Below, piece by piece: positions 1-6,996 of a DNA stretch of 15,800 nt. The stretch spans positions 1 through 15,800 of the forward strand of contig JAITAR010000091.1 of the NCBI GenBank assembly GCA_031284025.1. Direction: 5' to 3'. Position 1 is the stretch's first letter; each line of letters starts with the position of its first letter. Origin of the DNA: Rickettsiales bacterium. GTDB taxonomy: Bacteria; Pseudomonadota; Alphaproteobacteria; Rickettsiales; UBA1997. The notes beneath the pieces are model-generated. The model was not told where the DNA came from. It ran no database searches and saw only the letters and a list, made by a program, of their open reading frames with translations. The position numbers and the translations under genes are program-made.

Positions 1-576
1 AATTTCTTTTGGATTTATATTCTTTCCATTTTCTTCACTATGCTCAAGTTTTTTCTCTCCACTGCCTTCCTTTATCATATCTCCAAGAATTCTCTCTAGA
101 ATGCCAACAAAAATATTGCCACTGGCATCATTGAAATAGCTAAAGGCAATGGAATCTTTCAGCCAGTTGGGCTCCTCTATGTTTGGATCCCGATATAATA
201 TGTCTAGGGAAGCCAATATTATCACTGAAATTAAGAAACCCTTAATAAGACCAAACAAAAAGCCAAACGTCCTGTTGACGTGAACTGGCAAAAATTTCTC
301 AATTTCTGTTGTCAGATAACTATTCACTATCGATAGGACAATCATACAAAATACGAACAAAATTACGTTAGATACTATATCCAAAAGAAACGGTGTTGAT
401 ATCTTGTTTCGCAGCAGATTTGCCAGAAAAGGCTTTGCTAGTGATGTCAGATACAGTGAACCAAACCAATTTGATATCGAAGCAACTTCACTTAAAAAAC
501 CTCTGAGCAGCCCGATCAACGATATTATCAGCAGAATTACTACCACCCACAGATCAAGGCTAGATTGAAAAACCAT
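1..576 (-). CDS. CvpA family inner-membrane protein (3' end outside window)
   Basis: An open frame of 192 codons starts at ATG 576-574 and runs off the left edge with no stop, so the C-terminus is missing. The start MVFQSSLDLWVVVILL, followed by a GLLRGFLSEVASI-like stretch, is the typical CvpA opening: a first membrane helix and a glycine-arginine turn. Further hydrophobic segments lie near residues 60-85 and 105-125, and the visible tail after about residue 165 is charged. CvpA proteins are small inner-membrane proteins, named for colicin V production and tied in some bacteria to envelope homeostasis; the molecular role is unsettled. AAGGG lies five bases before the ATG as a weak ribosome-binding site. 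It lies 87 bases downstream of pyk on the same strand and could be co-transcribed. Family assignment is fairly secure; function is not. Confidence 0.8.
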   Translation of the reverse strand, partial: MVFQSSLDLWVVVILLIISLIGLLRGFLSEVASISNWFGSLYLTSLAKPFLANLLRNKISTPFLLDIVSNVILFVFCMIVLSIVNSYLTTEIEKFLPVHVNRTFGFLFGLIKGFLISVIILASLDILYRDPNIEEPNWLKDSIAFSYFNDASGNIFVGILERILGDMIKEGSGEKKLEHSEENGKNINPKEI

Positions 577-651
577 AAAAACCCTTAGTTTATTATCATA
601 TCGGCTGTTCTCCCGTGCCTAGAGGACTGTAAGAAAACAACCAGACGGGCA

Positions 652-667
652 CTAGCTATACAGCTAG
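652..667. other. Hairpin overlapping the pyk stop codon
   Basis: CTAGCT and AGCTAG form a perfect 6-bp stem with a 4-base loop, and the pyk TAG (666-664) lies in one arm. There is no following T-run, so it is not a standard intrinsic terminator for pyk. TGCCTAG at 616-622 could compete for pairing with CTAGGCA at 664-670. Confidence 0.35.
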
Positions 668-2061
668 GCAGTTCTTATTTGGACAGTTAAATTGTTGTCC
701 ATCTCAGAAACAATTACAACGTTTTTATATTGACTATAGTTTTTTTTCAAAATTTCAAGTACAACGCTAATATTTTTTGCCCAGCTATCCGATAGAGCAG
801 ATAAAACCGGTATTGTATTCCACACCAGATTCTGATTATTTCTAAGAGTTTCACTGCTGGTAAACGACAGAATAGGAAGATTAATTCTAGCACTGGCGAC
901 ACTATTCAAATACTCTGGCTTGTTACCTATTACAACCAGAGCATCGGCGTTTTTCGCATAGCCGGGCAGCAAACCAATAATATCGTTTTCAGAAAAATGT
1001 CTGCCTGAGCAATATTTCTGTAATGCAGTTTCGCCATAGGTCCCACTTCTATAGATCTCTTCCTCGGTGTCTCTGGCAATCTTTGCCATAACCTCTATGG
1101 TGTTCAGAGGATAATTACCTTTAGCGGTCTCATCGGAAGTCATTATGGCGTCTGCCTGCTCAAAAACTGCATTGGCCACATCGGATACTTCAGCTCTGGT
1201 AGGCTGTATGCTGTCGACCATGGATAGCACCATCTGAGTGGCAACTATTACTGGTTTTCTATAGAGTGAACAAAGAGTGACTATCTTTTTTTGCAGAGCT
1301 GGAACCTTAGAAAACTGAATCTCACAGGCCAGGTCGCCACGGGCAATCATAATGCCGTCACTTTCAACAATTATTTCATCAATGTTTTGGGTTGATTCAA
1401 AATTCTCGATTTTTGATATGATATGAACATCTTTATGGCCTTTAGCTATACAGTAGTCCTTAACTTTTCTAACATCTTTACCCGTTCTCACGAAAGACAG
1501 AGCTATCATATCGATATTCATGCGCAGACCGAAGTCTATATCATCCCAATCTCGATCAGTTACCGTTGGCAGAGAAACCGGTTTTCCAAAGAGATTTATA
1601 TGTCTTTTAGTAGTAATGTTTGTCTGTCCGTCAGTAACTTCGAATGTTATGTCGCTTCCCTTTCGACTAACGGCTCTGGCGCGCATAACGCCCCCGTCGA
1701 GAACTATGACATCGCCAATATCTATGTCATTTACAAAATCTTTGTAATTTACACTTATCTTTCCCGTCTCCTCATACACCCCCTCATCTATTGTAATTAC
1801 GAATCTATCACCAGTCTTCAGAAAAATTTTATCCCTAACCACTCCTGTCCTGATCTCCGGTCCTTTGGTATCCAACATTATGGCCACTGGTAAATTCAAA
1901 CTCTTTATAGTGTTAATCTCTACCGTGTGTGTATCGTGGGATCCATGGGAAAAATTCAACCTAAAGACGTTAGCCCCTGCCTCCGAGAGCTTCACCAGCA
2001 TCTCCCTAGAGTCAGATTTTGGCCCTATTGTAGCAACGATTTTTGTTTTTTTCATATTCAT
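664..2061 (-). CDS. pyk: Pyruvate kinase
   Basis: Pyruvate kinase transfers phosphate from phosphoenolpyruvate to ADP, the last ATP-making step of glycolysis, in the cytosol. The 465-residue length is usual. Visible motifs: KIVATIGP (7-14), the RLNFSHG phosphate and substrate loop with R34, N36 and S38 (34-40), MLDTKGPEIRTG (62-73), SKIEN with catalytic K217 and metal ligand E219, metal ligand D243 in RGDL, T275 in ATQM, and TRAEVSDVANAV (288-299). The small B domain spans roughly 73-168, and a C-terminal alpha/beta domain starts near 345. The start at 2061 is preferred because GGAG lies five bases upstream; the ATG two codons later would be too far from it. Several family positions deviate: GDLAC for GDLGV, QMVLSM for QMLESM, and TSDETA for LSGETA or LSAESA. 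The main catalytic residues remain, so activity is likely. Confidence 0.95.
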   Translation of the reverse strand: MNMKKTKIVATIGPKSDSREMLVKLSEAGANVFRLNFSHGSHDTHTVEINTIKSLNLPVAIMLDTKGPEIRTGVVRDKIFLKTGDRFVITIDEGVYEETGKISVNYKDFVNDIDIGDVIVLDGGVMRARAVSRKGSDITFEVTDGQTNITTKRHINLFGKPVSLPTVTDRDWDDIDFGLRMNIDMIALSFVRTGKDVRKVKDYCIAKGHKDVHIISKIENFESTQNIDEIIVESDGIMIARGDLACEIQFSKVPALQKKIVTLCSLYRKPVIVATQMVLSMVDSIQPTRAEVSDVANAVFEQADAIMTSDETAKGNYPLNTIEVMAKIARDTEEEIYRSGTYGETALQKYCSGRHFSENDIIGLLPGYAKNADALVVIGNKPEYLNSVASARINLPILSFTSSETLRNNQNLVWNTIPVLSALSDSWAKNISVVLEILKKNYSQYKNVVIVSEMDNNLTVQIRTA

Positions 2062-2079
2062 AGTATCTCCACAATTTAA

Positions 2080-2136
2080 TTAACCTACATCCCCATCCCT
2101 CAACAATCTCACAGCTAACACGATGATAGCGAACAC
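2080..2136 (-). CDS. Possible 18-codon leader peptide upstream of pyk
   Basis: A strong AAGGAGG (2152-2146) is followed nine bases later by GTG (2136-2134) and 18 codons encoding a peptide with hydrophobic core FAIIVLAV, ending in TAA 19 bases before the pyk ATG. The Shine-Dalgarno sequence is better than those of most real genes here, which is the only reason to list it. No homologue is known to me. It could equally be a chance frame beside a structured RNA. Confidence 0.15.
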   Translation of the reverse strand: MFAIIVLAVRLLRDGDVG

Positions 2137-2137
2137 T

Positions 2138-2208
2138 GCAACCGACCTCCTTCGGCGATCACCTACCGCTACCTAGACACACATTCTCAAAATTCCGCCG
2201 TAGGTTGC
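2138..2208. other. Structured intergenic segment between rpsT and pyk
   Basis: Three complementary sets are visible: GCAACC (2138-2143) with GGTTGC (2203-2208), GGCG (2154-2157) with CGCC (2196-2199), and, mutually exclusive with the first, ACCTAC (2161-2166) with GTAGGT (2200-2205). A local hairpin CCGA-CCTCCT-TCGG (2142-2155) also puts a Shine-Dalgarno sequence (minus strand) or an anti-Shine-Dalgarno sequence (plus strand) in its loop. The stretch is richer in GC than the other spacers. It may be a leader or small RNA; no known family is recognised. Confidence 0.3.
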
Positions 2209-2214
2209 AAAACA

Positions 2215-2484
2215 CTAGGCAACCTGGCCCCTCTTCGCTTTCCTATTTAGATTCCTCAACTTTCTAATGGCTGTGCCTTTCCTATAGGCATTTTTCGAGA
2301 CTCCTTTCATTAATTCTGATTCAAACTCTACAATCCTCTCCCTGACCGTTTGTGTGTTACCACCAACTATAGCCTCCTCGGCTCTCCTGAGAAAAGTCTT
2401 AATTCTTTGTTTCCTCGACCTGTTTACAGCACTTCTCCTCGCCGTAACCCTAATATTCTTCTTTGCCGTTAAAGTGTGCGCCAT
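2215..2484 (-). CDS. rpsT: 30S ribosomal protein S20
   Basis: S20 binds 16S rRNA early in assembly of the small ribosomal subunit. The 89-residue length matches the family, as does the sequence: MAHTLTAKK at the start, then the basic pattern ARRSAVNRSRKQRIKTFLRR, an AEEAI segment, and a final GTAIRKLRNLNRKAKR-like stretch typical of S20 C-termini. The protein is rich in Lys and Arg and should fold as helices. The ATG at 2484 gives the expected N-terminus, although no good Shine-Dalgarno sequence precedes it. A convincing promoter lies upstream at 2546-2574. It is transcribed away from mgtA and toward pyk; the 153 bases before pyk hold a structured segment. In other bacteria S20 is autoregulated by binding its own leader; nothing here shows that directly. 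Confidence 0.96.
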   Translation of the reverse strand: MAHTLTAKKNIRVTARRSAVNRSRKQRIKTFLRRAEEAIVGGNTQTVRERIVEFESELMKGVSKNAYRKGTAIRKLRNLNRKAKRGQVA

Positions 2485-2545
2485 CTGCGTTCATTAGTTT
2501 TTTAAGTTTGCATGCCATCCCCAAAACTGCGGGACTTGCGGCCCT

Positions 2546-2574
2546 ATGATAGAATGAAATTTTTAATAAATCAA
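2546..2574 (-). promoter_or_regulatory. Sigma70-type promoter for rpsT
   Basis: On the minus strand, TTGATT (2574-2569) is followed by exactly 17 bases and TATCAT (2551-2546). Transcription would start near 2539, giving a leader of about 55 bases. Confidence 0.6.
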
Positions 2575-2635
2575 GTGGGGGCAGACAAAGATGAAAACTA
2601 TCTATTTATGACATATTCACCGGTGGATTTGAAAC

Positions 2636-2664
2636 TTGACTATTATAAAGAGGCTTGCTATCAT
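2636..2664 (+). promoter_or_regulatory. Sigma70-type promoter for mgtA
   Basis: TTGACT (2636-2641), a 17-base spacer and TATCAT (2659-2664) predict a start near 2671 and an 80-base leader. The leader holds a small hairpin, TATCAT (2693-2698) with ATGATA (2707-2712). The -10 hexamer is identical to that of the divergent rpsT promoter. The 267-base spacer 2485-2751 is explained mainly by these two promoters; I see no Mg2+ riboswitch consensus. Confidence 0.6.
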
Positions 2665-2751
2665 AAGAGAAATTCCTATTTATCTTTTTTATTATCATTT
2701 TGTGAGATGATATGACTTAGCACTGTCGCTGCAATTAATCTGGAGTTTATT

Positions 2752-5367
2752 ATGGAAAAGGAAATTACGAGAAGGCAGAAGAGTAATTTTGAGATTACCA
2801 GGAGAGATCTTATTAATTTCTCAGCCATGGATGTTGGCACTCTGGTGAAGGAATTAAAGACGGATCTGGAGCATGGCCTGTCCACTGACTATGTAGAAAA
2901 TCTACAGAACGAACACGGATATAATGAGATTGGCGGTGACAATGGCTACAGTTGGTACGGCAGTCTGCTGAAATCTATTTTTAATCCATTCAATGTGGTT
3001 TTGATAATTTTGACAGTTATATCTCTGATTACCGGAGATGTTAGAACTGGTTCGATGATAATACCACTAGTAATGATAAGCAGTCTGATAGAATTTATGC
3101 AGGAAAATAAATCTAATGGGGCCAGTGAAAAACTTAAGTCAATGATTAAAACTACTGCCACAACCATTAGAGATGGTAGAAGGAGGGAAATTGAGATTTC
3201 CGAGCTGGTAAAGGGAGATATAATCTACCTGTCGGCAGGAGACATAGTGCCAGCCGACCTAAGAATAATAGAGTCTAGAGATCTCTTCATAAGTCAGTCG
3301 TCCCTTACTGGTGAATCTGAGCCCCTAGAAAAATTTTCGAAACTGAGCAGAGCAATTCCCGATGGCAAACTGAAATCTCCGATAGAGCTAGAGGATCTAT
3401 GTTTCATGGGTACAAACGTAGTTAGTGGTACGGCATTGGCTGTTGTTCTATCCATAGGTATGAGTACCTATTTTGGTTCCATGACTAAGCTGATAGGAGT
3501 AAAAAAGGCGGAGACTAATTTTAATAAAGGTTTGGCTGATGTTAGCTTATTTCTGATAAAATTGGTGATAGCGATAGCGGTGGTAGTTTTTCTGATAAAT
3601 TGGTATACCAAGGGAGATTGGTTTGGTGCTCTAATGTTTGCCATATCCACAGCCATCGGTATGACACCGGAGATGCTACCGGTTATAATATCATCCAATT
3701 TGACTAGAGGCGTGCTGCTTATGTCAAAGAAGAGAACAATAGTTAAGAACATGAATTCTATCCAGAATTTTGGAGCGATGGATGTTCTGTGTTCGGATAA
3801 AACTGGCACTCTAACCGAGAATGTCATAGTTTTACAGTATCATCTTAATCTTCACGGCGAAGATGACCTCAGAGTGTTGAAGCATGCCTACCTAAATAGT
3901 AATTTTCAAACAGGACTGAAGAATCTGCTAGACCTGGCGATTATAGATAAGGCCGTTAAAAATAGTTTCTATAGCCTAAATTATGAATATCAAAAAATTG
4001 ATGAAATTCCCTTTGATTTCACCAGAAAAAGAATGTCTGTGCTGCTAAGAGATAAGGAAGGAAAATTACAGATGATCACCAAGGGAGCAATCGAAGAAAT
4101 GCTGCAGATCTGCCGCTATGCTGAGTATGATGGAAAAATTATAGAAATTGATGAAGCCATTAGAGATAACATTATTGGGACAGTTCTTAGACTTAATAAT
4201 CAGGGTATGAGAGTTTTGGCTATAGCACAGAAAAACGACATTAGCCGGGATGAGCAAATTAATGCGGAAACCGAGAATAATATGGTACTGATGGGCTATC
4301 TTAGTTTTCTCGATCCGCCAAAACAAACGGCTAAATCGGCTATAGAGGCTTTGAAAAATTTAAATGTGCGTGTAAAGGTGTTGACGGGAGACAGTGACAT
4401 TATAGCGGCTAACGTATGTGAGAAAGTTGGCATAAAAAATGATAAAATCATGTTTGGCTCGGACATAGAGTCAATGGATGATAAGAAATTAATGAAAGAG
4501 GTTGAGAATTTTGATATATTTGCCAAGTTAACACCACAGCAAAAATTGAAAATTATAAAAAGCCTTAAGGCCATTGGACATGTGGTGGGTTTCATGGGCG
4601 ATGGCATAAACGACGCTCCAGCTATGAGAGAGGCCGATGTAGCTATATCTGTGGATTCGGCCGTTGATATAGCTAGAGAATCGGCAGATATCATTTTGCT
4701 TAAAAAGGACCTAAATGTTCTTGTGGATGGTGTCATAGAAGGGAGAAAAATATTTTGTAATATAATAAAATATGTTAAGATGACTCTCAGTTCGAATTTT
4801 GGAAATATGTTTTCGATAATACTTGCCAGCATATTTTTACCGTTTTTACCAATGTTACCGGTGCAGATGCTGCTGCTAAACATATTTTACGATATTTCAC
4901 AAATATCCATTCCGTGGGATAATGTGGATGAGGATTACCTAAAAAAACAGAAAAAGTGGGATATTGATTCCATAAAAAGGTTCGTGCTGAGCATAGGTCC
5001 GATTAGTTCGGTGTGTGATGTCATGTTATTTGTGATAATGTACAGATACTTTGGATGGAAGGATGAGCTATTCCACAGTGGCTGGTTTATAGCAAGTATG
5101 GTGACCCAGACAGTAATTATACATCTTATTCGAACAGATAAAAGGCCTATAGTTGAAAGCAATGTATCAACTCAGGTCTTTTTTGCCACCACACTCTCCA
5201 TGATAGTTTCAATGATTATTCCCTATACGGGAATTGGTAGCTCCATCTATCTGGAGGCAGTTCCTCTACACTACTATCTTTGGCTAGCGGCGATAGTTTT
5301 GCTATATGTGACTATGGTGCAATTTGTTAAAAACCTGTACATAGGAAAATATAAGAACTGGCTCTAG
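2752..5367 (+). CDS. mgtA: Magnesium-importing P-type ATPase (MgtA type, P3B)
   Basis: This inner-membrane pump uses ATP to import Mg2+. The 871 residues are slightly short for the family (about 900), the difference lying mainly at the N-terminus. Domains in order: N-terminal cytosolic part (1-75), first helix pair (about 80-116), actuator domain with TGES (186-189), helices 3-4 (about 262-320) with GMTPEMLP, phosphorylation loop DKTGTLT with D349, nucleotide domain with KGA (444-446), TGD (545-547), GDGINDAP (616-623), and the C-terminal helices. SIPWDNVDED near 719-728 matches the IPFDNVD signature of MgtA/MgtB and separates it from Ca2+ or heavy-metal pumps. GGAG lies six bases before the ATG. 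Its promoter faces away from that of rpsT. MgtC and PhoPQ are not visible here, so Mg2+ control is inferred only from the family. Confidence 0.93.
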   Translation: MEKEITRRQKSNFEITRRDLINFSAMDVGTLVKELKTDLEHGLSTDYVENLQNEHGYNEIGGDNGYSWYGSLLKSIFNPFNVVLIILTVISLITGDVRTGSMIIPLVMISSLIEFMQENKSNGASEKLKSMIKTTATTIRDGRRREIEISELVKGDIIYLSAGDIVPADLRIIESRDLFISQSSLTGESEPLEKFSKLSRAIPDGKLKSPIELEDLCFMGTNVVSGTALAVVLSIGMSTYFGSMTKLIGVKKAETNFNKGLADVSLFLIKLVIAIAVVVFLINWYTKGDWFGALMFAISTAIGMTPEMLPVIISSNLTRGVLLMSKKRTIVKNMNSIQNFGAMDVLCSDKTGTLTENVIVLQYHLNLHGEDDLRVLKHAYLNSNFQTGLKNLLDLAIIDKAVKNSFYSLNYEYQKIDEIPFDFTRKRMSVLLRDKEGKLQMITKGAIEEMLQICRYAEYDGKIIEIDEAIRDNIIGTVLRLNNQGMRVLAIAQKNDISRDEQINAETENNMVLMGYLSFLDPPKQTAKSAIEALKNLNVRVKVLTGDSDIIAANVCEKVGIKNDKIMFGSDIESMDDKKLMKEVENFDIFAKLTPQQKLKIIKSLKAIGHVVGFMGDGINDAPAMREADVAISVDSAVDIARESADIILLKKDLNVLVDGVIEGRKIFCNIIKYVKMTLSSNFGNMFSIILASIFLPFLPMLPVQMLLLNIFYDISQISIPWDNVDEDYLKKQKKWDIDSIKRFVLSIGPISSVCDVMLFVIMYRYFGWKDELFHSGWFIASMVTQTVIIHLIRTDKRPIVESNVSTQVFFATTLSMIVSMIIPYTGIGSSIYLEAVPLHYYLWLAAIVLLYVTMVQFVKNLYIGKYKNWL

Positions 5368-5397
5368 AGATTCCTTACCTTTAAAAAAAAGCTAGCT
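5362..5397. other. Convergent mgtA/rmuC end with two stop-codon palindromes
   Basis: The two stop codons are separated by 24 bases. CTCTAGAG (5362-5369) contains the mgtA TAG and AGCTAGCT (5390-5397) contains the rmuC TAG. An A8 run (5383-5390) reads as U-rich on the minus strand, but it follows no strong stem. A weak bidirectional terminator is possible. Confidence 0.3.
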
Positions 5398-6807
5398 ATT
5401 ATTGAGAATATTGGCTTTAGTAGTTGTATTTTCTGGAAAATCTGCCTCTTCCTCACCATAGTCATCGTGGTCAGCATCATAGTCAAATTCAATGCTCCCC
5501 ATCGTCCTATCTCTACCCGCCAGCATTTTAATGCCATTGGCCGTTCTAAGTATATTTCCCTTACCTGCGGATATGTAGGAAACAATGTTGTCATAGCTTT
5601 TTTTGATATTGTGTAGATCATTTCCCAGCTTTCTCACAGATTCAAGTAGTTTTTTTACCTTTTCATACATTCTTTCGGACAATTTGACTATCTCCACTAT
5701 ATTCTTATTCTGTTTTTCTATACTCCACAGATATTCCACCATTCTCAAAACTGGCATGAGAGATGAGCCGCTAACCAGAGCAACGCCGCTCCTAAACGCT
5801 CTTTCGAACAAACTGCCATCATAGCTAATGGCCTCCAGATAAGCATTTTCAATGGGTAGAAACATGAATACAAAATCTAGAGAATTTAATCCGCCTAATT
5901 CATGATATTTTTTCTTTTCAAGTTCGTCTATGTGATTTCTAATATCTTCACAATATTTTTGCATGAATTTTATTTTTTTATCTTCGTCCATTTCCTGCAC
6001 GTATCTTTCGTAGTTTGACAGTGACACCTTAGAATCCAATATGAGTTCACGGCCATTAGGAAGACTAACGACAAAATCTATGATAAACCTCTTGCCGTCC
6101 CGATCCTCTACAGCCCGCTGCTCAACGAAGTTCTCTCCAGCTACTAGTCCTATGGACTCTAAAAGATTCCTAAGTCTAAGTTCCCCCCAATTTCCCTGGA
6201 CTTTTTTATCACCTCGCAACACATTGGCCAAATTATCGGCTCTAGAGCCTATATCTCCGGTATGCCGCAGTAGAACTCTTATCTGTTCGTCTATAGAAAT
6301 TTTGCTTTCTTGGGCTATTTTACTATTTTCCTGGATTTTTCTATTGAAATCATCAATCTGAACCTTCAGAGTGTTTACTATATCGCCCAGTCCTTTTTTT
6401 TGTTCTCCATAGAGTACATTTTTCTGCCTCTCTGCTACATCATGCGCTATAGCCTGGAACTTATTCATCATCTCCTCCTTTAGAGAAGATATTTCCTTCA
6501 AATTTTTTTCCTTTTCCTCTAGCATCGTGCTCAGTCGCTCGTTTCTACGTTCACAGCTGATCAGCAATTCATTTCCTCTAGCTATTTCTCCATCTAGCTC
6601 TACCACTCTCGATAGCAACTGCTGCTTGCCATCGATGAGGACGTTGTTTCTAATCTCTAAATTCTTATTTTCCCGTTCTAAACGCTCTATTCGTTCCCCA
6701 TAGCTCTGTGTCAGAGAAAAAATTTGTTTTCTATGGCTCTTTACTAGAAAAAATCCGATGGCAGCCCAGCCTCCGCCGAACACAAACATCAAAAAAATAG
6801 GCAACAA
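5392..6807 (-). CDS. rmuC: RmuC family DNA recombination protein
   Basis: RmuC proteins limit rearrangements at short inverted repeats and are thought to be membrane-anchored nucleases of the PD-(D/E)XK fold. The 471 residues show a single N-terminal membrane helix (2-22), a long heptad-rich coiled coil (about 33-175), then the RmuC core: QGNWGELRLRNLLESIGL (204-221), a DFVVSLPNGRELILDSKVSL segment (244-263) with candidate catalytic D258 and K260, and a later FMFLPIENAYLEA-like stretch. The C-terminal 50 residues are acidic and low in complexity. The start is uncertain: TTG at 6807 or 6804 gives a full-length membrane helix, whereas the first ATG (6789) leaves a shorter one; neither has a Shine-Dalgarno sequence. 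It converges with mgtA and diverges from tkt. Confidence 0.9.
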   Translation of the reverse strand: MLPIFLMFVFGGGWAAIGFFLVKSHRKQIFSLTQSYGERIERLERENKNLEIRNNVLIDGKQQLLSRVVELDGEIARGNELLISCERRNERLSTMLEEKEKNLKEISSLKEEMMNKFQAIAHDVAERQKNVLYGEQKKGLGDIVNTLKVQIDDFNRKIQENSKIAQESKISIDEQIRVLLRHTGDIGSRADNLANVLRGDKKVQGNWGELRLRNLLESIGLVAGENFVEQRAVEDRDGKRFIIDFVVSLPNGRELILDSKVSLSNYERYVQEMDEDKKIKFMQKYCEDIRNHIDELEKKKYHELGGLNSLDFVFMFLPIENAYLEAISYDGSLFERAFRSGVALVSGSSLMPVLRMVEYLWSIEKQNKNIVEIVKLSERMYEKVKKLLESVRKLGNDLHNIKKSYDNIVSYISAGKGNILRTANGIKMLAGRDRTMGSIEFDYDADHDDYGEEEADFPENTTTKANILNNS

Positions 6808-6845
6808 TTTTTGCGAAAAAAGTTACTGTATTCACAATAACAGAA

Positions 6846-6851
6846 ATTATA
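6846..6851 (-). promoter_or_regulatory. Possible rmuC -10 element
   Basis: A perfect TATAAT (minus strand, 6851-6846) lies about 40 bases before the rmuC start. No good -35 is seen 16-18 bases upstream; that region is occupied by an inverted repeat (6874-6898). Confidence 0.35.
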
Positions 6852-6873
6852 GAAAATCAAATGTACTTTTAGT

Positions 6874-6898
6874 AGTTGTGAAAATTGAATTTTCAACT
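6874..6898. repeat. Inverted repeat in the rmuC/tkt divergent spacer
   Basis: AGTTGTGAAAATT (6874-6886) and AATTTTCAACT (6888-6898) are complementary apart from a 2-base bulge, around a single central G. Pairing can extend outward by a few bases. The position over the presumed rmuC -35 region fits an operator. The other 189 bases of this spacer hold the promoters only. Confidence 0.35.
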
Positions 6899-6931
6899 GC
6901 TAATATTGATGTAAACATAATTTTGATTTCG

Positions 6932-6961
6932 TTGTTGCTATTTTATAAGAAATATTTATAA
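6932..6961 (+). promoter_or_regulatory. Tentative tkt promoter
   Basis: TTGTTG (6932-6937) and TTATAA (6956-6961), 18 bases apart, are the best pair before tkt. The match is mediocre and the AT-rich context makes chance likely. Confidence 0.3.
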
Positions 6962-6996
6962 GACCTATCCAGTTATGTTTTTTTAGATGTCTTACT

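Noticed and set aside
1423..1893. 156-codon frame opposite pyk
   Set aside because: It lies wholly antisense to a well-conserved enzyme gene and shows no domain or start signal.
2512..2715. 67-codon plus-strand frame before mgtA
   Set aside because: It covers both the rpsT and mgtA promoters, has no ribosome-binding site and resembles nothing I know.
2671..2751. Mg2+ riboswitch in the mgtA leader
   Set aside because: The leader is only about 80 bases with one short hairpin; I cannot match it to the M-box or the enterobacterial mgtA leader.
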